Origin: Agrostemma githago
Taxonomy: Eukaryota > Streptophyta > Magnoliopsida > Caryophyllales > Caryophyllaceae
Direction: 5' to 3'
DNA: 64,000 bases
NCBI GenBank assembly: GCA_958450325.1
Contig: OY288256.1
Location: forward strand, 12,928,557-12,992,556
Of this stretch, positions 1 to 10,744 are shown piece by piece; position 1 is the first letter of the stretch, and each line of letters opens with the position of its first letter. The notes beneath the pieces are model-generated. The model made no database searches and had not been told where the DNA came from. It saw only the letters and a program-made list of their open reading frames with translations. The position numbers were made by a program, and so were the translations under genes.

Positions 1-530
1 TTGCAAAGATGGTTCACTCGTCCTACATGGACTATTCCCAGCCCTTGCCAATCCGCTTGGGTGTCACGGGCTTACCAGAAATGGACTTCTGAGGAGTCCG
101 AGGAAGCTCGTAAGGCCTTGAAGCTTGATGAGGCCTTTGAATTGGTTCATCGCGAGACGGCGAAGGACAACAGGGACTTCTTTACCGGAAGATATTCCTG
201 AAGCTACAGTCCGGGAAGAATCGGGTCTTAAGTCACAAACTAAGACTTGATCTAAGGAGGTCGGTTCTAGCAGCACTCGGGGGCAGACTGACTTGGAGAG
301 ACGCCTTGGGCCAAGGCTGTCGGCCCGGGACCGACTAGGTCCGCGTGACCGGCTCCATGAGCCCGTGAGAGCCCGACTTGGGCCTATTGAGGTGATAGAG
401 GATTCGGGCTCAAACAACGAGCCCGAGCTAGAGATGTTCCTGTGGTAATTCGGGAACGCTCTCCTCCGCGTCGTCGCCAGTGGACGGCTAAGGAGGCCAA
501 GGACAAGGGGAAGGGCAAGATGCCCTAAAT
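1..530 (+). pseudogene. Degenerate antisense ORF in the 3' region of the Tat element
   Basis: On the plus strand, antisense to pol, an open frame enters from the left edge and runs to a stop near 201. Protein-like sequence then continues in other frames to a Lys-rich end (WTAKEAKDKGKGKMP) with stop near 528. At least two frameshifts are needed to join the pieces, so this is a broken gene. Its place, between integrase and the 3' LTR and on the opposite strand, is where Tat elements carry additional antisense ORFs. I recognise no domain in the visible part. An AT-rich stretch with AATAAA follows (around 655-665), suitable for 3'-end formation of an antisense transcript. Confidence 0.55.
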
Positions 531-920
531 GCCGAGTCTTTAGCTTTATTATTATTTAAGTATTATTATTATTTTTGTCGTGTGCTTTTTTGTTTTGTAA
601 TTTTTGAATTCCTGCATTTTGTAATTTCCCGAGTTTATTGTGGGGGTTTTTTTGAATTAATAAAAGAAGTTTATTATTAAACCGCTCCTGTCTTTTCTTG
701 ATTGCATTGGTTGTACCCTTTTGAGGGGTTGCCTACGTATCCGCGATTAGCAGAATCAAACCAAACGTAGTTCAGGCTTAGTAAATTTGCAATCTCGAAT
801 TACACCAAGACTATTGGTTCAAGATGTTTGCGACAGTAGAATAAGTAATTCTAGCTCATTGACTTGCTTTTTGTAAGAAAAATAATTTTGATAAATTTTG
901 CTAATGACATTGAGAAGTGG
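531..920 (-). other. Tat element 3' non-coding region with a conserved block
   Basis: No gene is visible. On the minus strand, 709-776 holds a block with GAACTACG, TTGGTTTGATT and TACGTAGGCA. The same order of motifs appears on the plus strand at about 58379-58450 in the other Tat element, also between its coding part and 3' LTR. Confidence 0.6.
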
Positions 921-3900
921 CTAAGGGTAGTAACGCTTCAGCTGGTCCAGGTTGGTTAGGTTGACAAACTCATTCCCGTCCAGGTTCGTCGGCATCACTG
1001 CTCCCCCTGATAGGATCTTCTTCACCAGATACGGCCCAGCCCAATTGGGTTTGAATTTTCCCCTCGGGTCAACTGGTAGTAGAGCTCGAACTGACTTAAG
1101 GACTAGATCGCCTTCTTTAATGTTCTGGGCCTTACTCTCTTGTTGAAGGCCCGTTGGATCCTCTTCTGGTAGATTTGGATATTATTGAGGGCACGAGATC
1201 GTCGTTCGTCTAGTAGAACCAACGAGTCATACCGTGCTCGAACCCAGTCAGCTTCAGGTACTTGGCTTTCTAGCAGAATTCTGAGGGATAGTACCTCTAA
1301 CTCAACCGGCTGGACTGCCTCCATCCCATAGGTTAGGTAATACGGCGTTGCCCCGGTTGCGGTGCGAATTGACGTCCGGTACCCCCATAGGGCAAAAGGT
1401 ATTTTGTCGGGCCAGTCCCGGTAATTATCAGCCATCTTTTTGAGTATGGTGACAATTGTTTTATTGGCCGCCTCTACGGCTCCATTAGTTTGGGGACGAT
1501 AAGGCGAGGAAGTATGCCTTTGGATTTTATACTTGGTCAGTAGGGCTGCAGTCTCGGCTTGAAAATGAGTCCCGTGATCACTGATAAATTCATAAGGAAT
1601 CCCATACCGGCATATTATCTTGTTCTGGATAAACTTGGCGACATGTTTAGCATTGAGAATGCGATATGATTCCGCTTCGACCCATTTGGTGAAATAGTCG
1701 ATGGCTACCAAAATAAAGCTATGCCCACCGGTACCAGAGGGATTTATTTTCCCGATTATGTCGATACCCCATGTTGAGAATGGCCAGGGTGATGTCATGG
1801 TATAAAGTAGTGATGACGGCATATGTTGCACATTGCCGAAGATTTGATAGTTATGACAATGTTTGACATACAACCGGCAGTCGGCTTCCATGGTATTCCA
1901 GTAATAACCGAGCCTCATGATTTTTCGGACCAGCATGTGGGCGTTCATGTGTGGACCGTTTTCGCCATCATGTACTTCGGCCATAACTTTCTCGGCCTTA
2001 TATTTATCAACACAAAGGAGAAGAGCCCCCTGTGCCGTCTTTTTGTACAGTTGCCCGTCATCAGTACAGATGAACTGGGTGGCTAGCCTTCGTAAGGCTT
2101 TCTTGGCTCGACCTTCCGTCCCGGGAGGATATTCTCCGTTTGTCAGGTACGTTAACACAGTCTGATACCATGGTTCGGGATCAGTTATCTCAATGTCCTC
2201 AATATCATGAATATACGCCGGCTCGGACAATCTTTCGACGCAAATTGGCATACTGGTCACGTGGTCGGGAATGTTCAGTAAAGATGCCAATTTTGAGAGT
2301 GCATCTGCAAACTGATTCTCTTCCCGGGGCAGGTATATGTACTTTACCTTTTGGAATTGTTTCTCGAGATCCCTTACTCGTGCCTGGTAGGCCACGAGAT
2401 TAGCATTCCGAGTCTTCCATTTCTGAAGTGTTTGGTTAATGACCAAGGATGAGTCACCATGTACCCGGAGATTTGTGATCCCCAGGTTGGCGGCGGCTTG
2501 TAGCCCATAAATGCATGCTTCGTATTCTGCTGCATTATTGGTAACATCAAAGTCCAGTTTGATGGAGATGGGAGTGTGCTCCCCTCTTGGTGAAATTAGG
2601 AGGATCCCAACTCCGAACCCTCGAAAATTGGATGCTCCATCAAAGTATATATCCCATGTTTCAGTATCGGTATGGAAAATATCTTCGTCTGGGAAGGACC
2701 AGGTGTCGGTGTGTCCTTCTTCGCTCACTGGGTTTTCGGCGAGAAATTCAGCTACTACCCGCCCCTTAATGGCCTTTAATGGTACAAATTTCAGGTCGAA
2801 TTCTGACAACATTAGGGTCCATCTAGAAATTCGGCCATTGAGAATGGGTTTCTCGAAGAGGTATTTGATGGGATCCATCTTGGATAGCACATGGACCTCG
2901 TAGCTGAGCATATAGTGCCGGAGCTTCTTAGTAGCCCAAACCAGAGCCAAACACATCTTTTCGAGCATGGTATATTTGCACTCATACTCTAAAAACTTCT
3001 TGCTGATGTAGTAGATAGCTCGTTCTTCGGAGTCAACCGTCTGAGCCAGCATAGCCCCCATGGCTGTCTCGGTCGTCGTTAGGTATAACGACAGAGGCAA
3101 ACCGGGTTGAGGTGGCATTAAGACCGGCGGAGCAGACAGAATTTCCTTGATCTTGTCGAAAGCAGCTTGGCACTTGTCATCCCATAGTACCCGTTCTCCC
3201 ACTTTCAATTTCTTGAAAATTGGTTCGCACACCATGGTCAACTTGGAAATGAACCGACTAATATATTGGACTTTCCCGAGAAATCCCCTTATTTCTTTTT
3301 CGGTTTTGGGAGGTTGCATCTCGGTAATGGCTTTGATTTTAGCTGGGTCGACTTCGATACCTCGTTGGCTAACGATATGACCCAGTAATTTGCCTAATGT
3401 TACCCCGAAACTGCATTTTTGAGGGTTTAGCCTCATGTTGTACTTGCGTAGTCGGGTGAAGAATTTTCTTAGGGCGATGATGTGACCGTCCCGTTCTTTA
3501 GATTTGACGATCACGTCGTCTACATAAACTTCTACCTCTTCATGCATCATGTCGTGTAATAAAGTGGTAGCGGTCCTCTGATATGTGGCCCCAGCGTTGA
3601 TGAGACCGAATGGCGTGACGGTGTAGCAGTAAGTACCCCAAGGTATTGTGAAGGTAGTCTTACTCATATCTTCTTCCGCCATCTTGATCTGATTGTATCC
3701 GGCATACCCGTCCATGAATGATAGAAGGGCATGATCGGCCGTGTTATCCACCAGTATGTCGATATGTGGTAACGGAAAATCATATTTCGGGCTTGCCTTA
3801 TTAAGATCCCGAAAATCAACACATACCCGCACCTTACCGTCCTTTTTAGGAACCGGCACGATGTTTGCCACCTAGTCCGGATACTCGGACACTTGTATGA

Positions 3901-4382
3901 AGCCGGCTTTGAACTGTTTGTTGAGTTCTTCTTTTACCTTGAGACCACTCGGGCCTCATTCGACGAAGCTTCTGCTTGACCGGTTTGCACCCGTCTTTGA
4001 TTGGTATGTGGTGCTCGGCTATTTCCCGGTCTATCCCCGGCATGTCCTTGTAGGACCATGCGAAGACATCCTTGAACTCTTGGAGGAGGTTTATGAACTG
4101 TTGTTTCTCCTCGGGATCTAAGGATAACCCTATCTTAAGTGTCTGAGGCTCTAAGGTTGTTCCCACATTTATGGACTCGGTTTCTTCGATTACCGGGTTC
4201 TGGGATTCCCTTTGCTCTAGTTGCTCGATCAGATGCGGAGGTAAAGGTACCTGTTCGTCTGGTTTCTCAATGTCATAGCATAAAATATTTTGGAAAACAG
4301 AATTTAAAAGAGACAAGTCGTAAGCAGAACGGTTGTTATTATTGATTGAAAATTTGGAAAACAGCTCAAAAAGAGCAGCCAT
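921..4382 (-). pseudogene. Tat pol: RT, RNase H, archaeal-type RNase H, integrase (broken)
   Basis: The main open frame is 1103-3871 (922 codons); a shorter frame at 3846-4382 carries the region just before RT. RT shows the catalytic YVDD box. RNase H follows, then a second RNase H beginning with IYFDGAS and containing NNAAEYEA, then integrase with DDE residues visible in WGIDIIG, ISDHGTHF and the Glu of NGAVEAANK. Breaks: a frameshift after RRMRPE plus a TAG where Trp is expected just upstream of 3871; the integrase zinc finger reads HCHNYQ where HCHKCQ is usual, losing a Cys; and a frameshift near 1103, after which the C-terminus resumes in another frame and ends LDQLKRYYP at 921. The enzyme would copy and integrate the element if repaired; as it stands it is inactive. 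Confidence 0.92.
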
Positions 4383-4514
4383 CTGATCATTGGTCAGAGG
4401 CGGAATTGGTAAGGCACTCGGAACAGACCCCGAAGTGCCAGCAGCAGGAATGATAAAGGGGAGAGGGGTTACAGGAGTGACTCTAGCACCGACTTCCCTA
4501 GACTCGACCTCAGA

Positions 4515-4573
4515 CTCTGACTAAGACTCCGACTCAGACTCGGACTCAGACTCAGACTCAGACTCAGACTCAG
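4515..4573 (-). repeat. GACTCA hexanucleotide microsatellite (Ser-Glu tail)
   Basis: On the plus strand GACTCA/GACTCG units repeat through this interval; on the coding strand they give (Ser-Glu)n at the end of the protease ORF, just before its stop. A shorter, related run (GAGTCC/GAGTCT) follows the gag of the plus-strand Tat element at 56861-56885, so the repeat is a family feature that varies in length. Confidence 0.85.
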
Positions 4574-6341
4574 GCATGTCTCCCTCTCCGGTGACCAGCT
4601 TGTAGATTCTTCCCTGACTGTCAGTCCACTTGACAGTCTTCCTCCAGGCCCTGTTACCCGTCTCGGAACCAACATCCGAGATCAGCTTGGTCGGGTCAAA
4701 CCTGTTGCTGCGGAGAATCAGGTTGACCAGGTCTTCCTTTGGAATTGGGGCTATGGTGTCTTCCCCAAATAGTAGCCCTAGCGCGGGCTTAGCATCATCA
4801 GCTTCATTGGACTGGATGAGGGCGAACACATCCTCTGGGATGTAGTTGCAGTCCCGGGCCAAGTGGGTCCCGAGCTGCATAGCATTGGGTTGGTATAGAC
4901 CAACCTGGACAGCCCCAAATACCGGTGTGACAAAGTAGTCAGCCAACCGTGGGCTATAAGGGCTCAAGTGGATACCCTTAATAATGTTGCAGGCCTTTTC
5001 AATTCCTGCTCGGACAACATTGTCGGGAGTGATGGCATAACCGAGACCAAAGTGAGACTCTTCGTCTTTGAGAACCTCGATGATCTTCCCAGCTGGAAGA
5101 TCGGGTCGAGAGGTAGCCCCCGGAAAGTACCCTAGGTTTTGGAGCATCGTGTCGATACTCGTAGTGAAGTAAGGCCTAAAGAGGTACTCTTCCTCGATCA
5201 TACCCACAAAATCGAACCCCCAGAGGTCCGTGCGTCCCGTGGCGTTACAGCTAGCCACAGTCATTGGTGTTGCCTCTAAAGTGATAACATCGTTAAGCAG
5301 AGGCATCTTGATCTTTCGGTTGAGGGTGGAGGACACCGCCTTGACCGCGTGGATCCAAGGCCTACCTAGGAGCAGGTTGAACGATGAGCTGACATCGATC
5401 ACCTGGAATTCGAGCTCCTTCTCTATCGGGCCTGTTATGATGGTCAGTTTCACGGCCCCAGCTACCGACTTTGGGCTTCCATCGAAGGCTTGGATGGTCT
5501 GGGCAGTCGGGATATAATCGGCCTCGGTAATGCCGAAGGCTTTAGCAGTCCTTAGGGGAAGGACATTTACAGCGGACCCATCATCAACCAGGGTCATAGG
5601 GAGGTATTTCCCTCGGCAAACCACCGTAATGTAGAGGGCCAAATTATGGGAGGCCCCGAATGGCGGTAGGTCGGCATCGGAGAAAGTGATCATCGGGCCT
5701 CCTTCCTTAGCTTTGCCCTTCAGGTGGGGCAGGACCGTGGCTACCATCTCAGCAGGGGTAACCAAAGAGTCAACCTTAATTTGATCGAGGGCCTTAGTAA
5801 GTGCCTCTCGATGTTCCTGTGAGCTAACCAGGAGTTGCCATATAGTGAGGTCAACTCGGGTCTTCTTCAGTTGCTTCACGAGAGCCGTTTCAGCAGTTGG
5901 CTCTTCAGAGGCGACTTCCGTCCTGAGTGGCTCAATGACGGTTCTCGGGATAGGGTCGTCCCTAGAGCTAGTGGCTTGATAGGGACGACCAAGGTGGTTA
6001 CTGGCTAAGACTCGGGATTTGGTCTTTCGGATCTCCTCAGAGGTGATGGGAACAGCTTCCCCTTTGGCGAGGTAGACGTCATCCTCGTCGTCGAACCAGA
6101 TCCCGTTTACTTGCGGGACAAATGGAGAGATAAGGTGTGAGCAATCATTCACCTCCCCGGTAAAGATGGCGTGGGAGCTGAAAGGGTTCTCCTTGTTGCT
6201 AGGCTTATCTCCGGGTAACGGGATTTTACCGCTTTCGATCAAGTCCTGGATCAAGTGCTTCAGCTTCCAGCACTTCTCGGTATCATGCCCATTGCCCCGG
6301 TGGTACTGGCAATAGGCTTGAGCATTGTAGTTCTTGGAGCG
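4521..6341 (-). CDS. Tat gag C-terminus / aspartic protease ORF
   Basis: An open frame with Met at 6254 ends at 4521; protein-like sequence begins just after the gag stop at 6342 and is in the same frame as gag, so gag and pro were one polyprotein. Near the N-terminus a Cys/His cluster (YCQYHRGNGHDTEKC) looks like a gag-type zinc finger. The protease motif is LVDDGSAVNVLP followed further on by FNLLLGRPWIH, the usual arrangement of a pepsin-like retroelement protease. The ORF ends in a run of alternating Ser-Glu encoded by a hexanucleotide repeat. Only the TGA at 6342-6344 separates it from gag. Confidence 0.88.
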   Translation of the reverse strand, partial: RSKNYNAQAYCQYHRGNGHDTEKCWKLKHLIQDLIESGKIPLPGDKPSNKENPFSSHAIFTGEVNDCSHLISPFVPQVNGIWFDDEDDVYLAKGEAVPITSEEIRKTKSRVLASNHLGRPYQATSSRDDPIPRTVIEPLRTEVASEEPTAETALVKQLKKTRVDLTIWQLLVSSQEHREALTKALDQIKVDSLVTPAEMVATVLPHLKGKAKEGGPMITFSDADLPPFGASHNLALYITVVCRGKYLPMTLVDDGSAVNVLPLRTAKAFGITEADYIPTAQTIQAFDGSPKSVAGAVKLTIITGPIEKELEFQVIDVSSSFNLLLGRPWIHAVKAVSSTLNRKIKMPLLNDVITLEATPMTVASCNATGRTDLWGFDFVGMIEEEYLFRPYFTTSIDTMLQNLGYFPGATSRPDLPAGKIIEVLKDEESHFGLGYAITPDNVVRAGIEKACNIIKGIHLSPYSPRLADYFVTPVFGAVQVGLYQPNAMQLGTHLARDCNYIPEDVFALIQSNEADDAKPALGLLFGEDTIAPIPKEDLVNLILRSNRFDPTKLISDVGSETGNRAWRKTVKWTDSQGRIYKLVTGEGDMPESESESESESESESES

Positions 6342-7352
6342 TCACTCGACCGGAACTTCAAGAGTTGGGCCTATCGGTTGGATTAGGCCTTTTGAGGATA
6401 GCCTTTGTAAGGCATAAGTATAGGTAGTACCTATATCAGTGAAAACCCGAGGTGGGGTGTTCTTCTTGGACGGGGCATCTAGTAGATTAAGCGCGTCGAA
6501 AATGCTGTGGGTTGCAGCTTGGGGCTTAGTGGTGGAGGAAGCCCCTTGGTAACCTTTGGCAGCGGCCTTAGTGAGGCCTTCCAGTCTTAGGTCATCTTCG
6601 ATCCTCATACCCATTCCAGTAAGGGTGGTGAAATTGGGTATGACGGCGTACCGGAGGTGAACCCGGTAGGAGGGTAGGAGGTTCTTGACAAAAGCCTCCA
6701 CCAAAGTCTTCTCACTGGGCTTACCGACCAGTTTCACGCTCTCGGCCCTCCAGCGTTGAAGGTATTTTGTAAAACCTTCTTTTGGCTCTTGGGCCATGAC
6801 CTCCAGAGATCGCATTGTGGTTTGGATCTCGGTGTTGTCAGCATAGTTCCGAGCGAACTCGGTGGCCACATCATCCCAAGTAGGGTATTTCTTCGGGTCT
6901 AGCCTGTAGTACCAGGCCCGTGGGTGCTTTTCAAGAGACGCAGCAAAAAGGTTCTTGAACATGGAGGAATCCACTCCCTTGATGGCCATAAACTCTTTGA
7001 AGGCCCGTACATGTAGTAACGGGTCTTCGGTCCCCTCGAACATGGGCAAACCCGTGAGATTCAGGTTTGCGGGCAGCTTGTCACTCACCGGGGAGTATTC
7101 CCGACTATTCTCCCGATGGATATTGTTACTCCCAATCAAATGAACTTGCTCTTCCAATCGGCGAACCGAGTTAACCATTTCAGCTAGAGGTTCCGTGACC
7201 CCAGTATTTGGAGTCCTGTGCTCCACTGCAGCCAAACGAGTGACGATAGCAACTTGACCAGCCCTCATTTCATTCAGTTGGGCTTCAATGTCGGTCTGCT
7301 TGACGACCATGGCGTTCACAAAGGTTTTCAGATTGTTCAAAGCAGCTTCCAT
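6342..7352 (-). CDS. Tat gag polyprotein (336 aa, ends at in-frame TGA)
   Basis: Retrotransposon gag, the capsid/nucleocapsid protein of the particle. It contains a coiled N-terminal segment, then IFEGTEDPL-type and MAIKGV motifs, the WYYRL / WDDVATEFARNY stretch and FTKYLQRWRAESVKLV typical of plant Ty3 gag. It is clearly homologous, block for block, to the gag of the plus-strand Tat element at 55949-56828. The stop TGA at 6342-6344 replaces what would be an Arg codon (CGA to TGA is a CpG transition); downstream sequence stays in frame. Start chosen at the Met beginning MEAALNNLK. Confidence 0.9.
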   Translation of the reverse strand: MEAALNNLKTFVNAMVVKQTDIEAQLNEMRAGQVAIVTRLAAVEHRTPNTGVTEPLAEMVNSVRRLEEQVHLIGSNNIHRENSREYSPVSDKLPANLNLTGLPMFEGTEDPLLHVRAFKEFMAIKGVDSSMFKNLFAASLEKHPRAWYYRLDPKKYPTWDDVATEFARNYADNTEIQTTMRSLEVMAQEPKEGFTKYLQRWRAESVKLVGKPSEKTLVEAFVKNLLPSYRVHLRYAVIPNFTTLTGMGMRIEDDLRLEGLTKAAAKGYQGASSTTKPQAATHSIFDALNLLDAPSKKNTPPRVFTDIGTTYTYALQRLSSKGLIQPIGPTLEVPVE

Positions 7353-8580
7353 CTTGCGGGTGTGTCTGGTTGCCGGCGGCCTGTCTGTAAGAACACCGCG
7401 TAATCAGAAACCGAACCCAGATCTTGGAATCAAAACAAGTACATCCCGAGCGACCCAAAAGAGAAGGACTGAGTGAAAAAGACTCGAGAAAGACACCTAG
7501 ACGGATGACTCGTGGGTGGTATGACTTCCTTAGGATTTTGGCCTTGTGGGCCTAGTCCCGTTCGAAGGAAGGTCCACGTGAGATTATTCCCCAGACTTTT
7601 GACTCGAGTGTATAGACGGACTTTCCTTTGTAGGGGTATGCCCTACGCGGTTTGGTCGTGCCTTGACAAATAAGGCGGACTCGGGAAAGGGGGGAAACTC
7701 GTGATGTAAGATCGACGGAGTTTCAACGCTATAAACCTTCTACATACTATGCAAAGACCCGACACACGGATGGGCGGTAGGTCCTATAATAGGGAAGATT
7801 TATTCTAGGAAAGTTGGATTTTTGAAGTTTGAAAATTGAATAGGTAATGGGTGAATTTCCGAGAGTTTGAAAATGGAAAGCGGAATTTCGAAAACCAAGA
7901 TTAGAATTTTGAAAAATTCAGAAAATCAAAATGATGTCGGAAATTCGAGAGTTAAAACGGACAGCATGCCGACTAAAGAAAAGGATATTTTGAGTCAAAT
8001 CGTTGATCCTAAATTTCGGCGGCATTCCGAGTTTTTGAAAGTTGGATATTTTTGAAAAGGATGAGTCCCGAAATGGGCAGCATTTCGGGTTTTTCAAATT
8101 TGGTCGTTTTGAAAAGACGGGTCCCGAAATGGACAGTATTTCGGGTTTTTCGAAAAGTGGGTATTTTTGGAAAGATGCAATTTTGAAATGACGGTTTTTG
8201 AAAAATGACACGGAAACCAAGTAGCACGTAGTCAAACAAGCATTATAACTACGCTTATGTATGCATTACGCTAAGTCTCGGTCGGTCAAAAATAGGGTCT
8301 ATACCAACAACGATGGCTTTCTCGTAAATCAGGACGGACTCCCTAAGCCGAGTTAGTCTTAGGACATGCCGCAAAACCCATACGAGTTCCACCGTCGATG
8401 TCTTTAGCGCACCCATGTAGGAATGCACCGCGGTATAGTGGGACGTCGGTCACAAGTAACCGGCCCGGGCAAATTTGGGTTATGCATGAATCATTAAACT
8501 AATGCGCGCACATTAATATACGAACGATTTCTCTTCGAGTCTCACCCTAGGAACCCCGATGACATGTGGTACATCAGGTA
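7353..8580 (-). other. Tat element leader (5' UTR) with small hairpins
   Basis: Non-coding leader between primer site and gag. It is rich in TTTGAAAA-type repeats. Two near-identical inverted repeats, CCCGAAAT...ATTTCGGG, lie at 8067-8089 and 8123-8145, with a looser one around 8016-8038. The plus-strand Tat element has the counterpart at 54661-54683. Confidence 0.7.
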
Positions 8581-8598
8581 TCCCCAGCGGAGTCGCCA
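8581..8598 (-). other. Primer binding site, tRNA-Arg type
   Basis: On the minus strand TGGCGACTCCGCTGGGGA begins three bases after the LTR end. It complements the 3' end of plant tRNA-Arg(ACG) with about one mismatch, as reported for Ogre/Tat elements. The identical site occurs at 54208-54225. Confidence 0.85.
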
Positions 8599-9606
8599 AA
8601 TTGTGGACATGACGTAGGTCCACCCCGACGCGGCCACGCGCGGGTTTGGGTAGGCGAATGAAACTCGTGGTAAGATTGTTCTCGGGTTCGAAATTTAAGT
8701 CAAAATGGAGTCGCCACCGAATTTTGTGGTTATTCGGAACCATACGAGCCCACTCTATGTCGTCATGGGCTACACACAAAGTAAGCCCACTTCGATTTCA
8801 GAGTTTATGGGGCTCGTCCCTTTGCATTGTTATATCGATACCGTTTACACCGGCTTTCGTATATAAAATGACTCTCGTGCGCCAAGGGTTTCGGACATCC
8901 GGAACCAAAGGTTCTGAGTAAGGGGTGAGGGTACGTGTTGGGAAGCCCACTAAGGACACCCAACCCCGCCCGCACATGGCGGCCTCTACTAAGACATCGT
9001 TCGTGTTCGTGTACGCGCGCTAGTAAAATAATTAAATGATATGCAAACAGCGTTTTCGGGCTAAGCATGTGAATAGTATGTGAACTACGTCATTTAATGC
9101 ATCTTGATTATGGTCGAAATGATTTAGCATGCGAGGTTCATTTATAAAGCGATAAGCAAGTAAATAAATAAAGCTCAAAAGGAAAAAAATAACGTACAAG
9201 TTACACGGGCGGAAATACAACCCGGAATTCACAATACAACGATACATAAAAATAATAAACGAAATAATAAAAGGCAATAAAATGATAGAAACGGACCCGT
9301 ATGTAAACTAGACCGCGAAATATGTAGATGGACCAACCCCGGTTAAATACACATTATGTTGTGTACTAAACGAAGGAAGGAAACATGGGATTGTGGCGTA
9401 TTGCTAGCCCGATCCCACGTCCCGTAGTCTTGTCCCGACTTATCACTTCGAAGAAGATCGGTCAAAGTCGTTCTACGTGTCGTGAAAGGCGTGAGTTTTA
9501 AAGAAAGGAGAGTCACGTGATTGTCTTTACACGTGATGACTAGAGTCGATAAAGAGACGAGGCTTGAAATGTGTGTCAAAGCCCTCGGATTTCTGGGTTA
9601 CAGGAC

Positions 9607-9716
9607 CCACTCGATCGAGTCGTGACCTGACTTGGTCGAGTGCGCCCTTTACGTAGCTACTGCCCAGTTTTTTGGGTGCTACTCGATCGAGTAGCCTACG
9701 TACTCGGTCGAGTAGC
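9607..9716 (-). repeat. Downstream cluster of CTCGATCGAG-type palindromes
   Basis: Four units of CTCGATCGAG or the variant CTCGGTCGAG/TTGGTCGAG lie here, within the presumed R/U5 part of the LTR. The same cluster is at 53022-53120 and 61605-61715 in the other Tat LTRs. As it lies downstream of the TATA it should be transcribed and could form RNA hairpins. Confidence 0.75.
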
Positions 9717-10603
9717 CCCTGTACGAGTGGTAACTCGTTTCATTTTTGATTGAAAATCGATGGTCGGCCAAATCAAATACAAATATCGCACGATTTGTAT
9801 TTAACTTGGCCTCCGGTACTATAATCGTGTATGAACGATTATAATACCGTTATCGGAGTTTTATGAAAACGTTTTCGTTAGATTAGAAAATTTGAATTAG
9901 TGACGAAATGCCTCCCTCTACGTCACGACATCGGAACTAACCCTTTCGGGTTATGTGATGTCGGTTTTCGTGTCAACGGGTTCCGCACTAATTATCGAAA
10001 TGGGATCAAATGCGTTCATTTATGACCGATTGCGATCACGTCACGCCCTTGAGTACATTGGGGCGGGGCTCCTCGAAAGGGCTCCACCTCCGTCGTTGCT
10101 CGTAAAGGGATTAGACGGACCTTAGGCAATTATCATAGTCAAACGTTTTTGAAACCGAAATTTGATACTAGAATATATATATATACGCGGTATTATGACG
10201 TTAGTAATGATAAAAAGATGATAAAAAAAAGAGTGAAAAGATTAGTGTTAACGCTACTACTACGATTATGATTACGATTACGATACAAAATATGATAAAG
10301 TAAATAGAAATGAGACGAGATAGTAGAGATCAAGATGGGGTTTAGGACACCCTCAACATACATGCTAGGTATAGGCCTCGGAAATGGACTCGTAAATAGC
10401 GACGGGATGCCGGAGTATCGAGGATGTACGCGAGTTATGGTGTGTATGTGTGTGTGTGTGTCGTCGGTTTTTCGAGGGACGATGGCTCGGTTTTTTGGCT
10501 AGTATTGCTTAGGGTTGAAGTGTAGTATGATGTAGGGTGTTAGGGTGAAAAATGTAGGGTAAATGCCTTGATCAAAACTTCAAATGCAAAGGGGTTAAGG
10601 GGG

Positions 10604-10611
10604 TATTTATA
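10604..10611 (-). promoter_or_regulatory. TATA box of the Tat LTR
   Basis: TATAAATA on the minus strand, followed by a C-rich start region; the same box and surrounding bases recur at 51680-51687 and 60448-60455 in the other Tat LTRs. Confidence 0.75.
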
Positions 10612-10633
10612 GGCATCACCCCACGACATAGGG

Positions 10634-10744
10634 GCACTCGATCGAGTGGCCCTAGTGCACTCGATCGAGTGCCCTTGCAAACGGGCCAAACCCGGTTTTT
10701 GGCGCTCCACTCGACCGAGTGGGTCTATCCACTCGATCGAGTGG
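10634..10744 (-). promoter_or_regulatory. Palindrome array upstream of the Tat TATA box
   Basis: Four copies of a 14-16 bp palindrome, CACTCGATCGAGTG or the one-base variant with CGACCG in the centre, sit in about 110 bp ending roughly 22 bp upstream of the TATA box. The position and spacing suggest a binding array for a dimeric factor; that is inference. Counterparts: 51552-51663 and 60316-60430. Confidence 0.75.
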
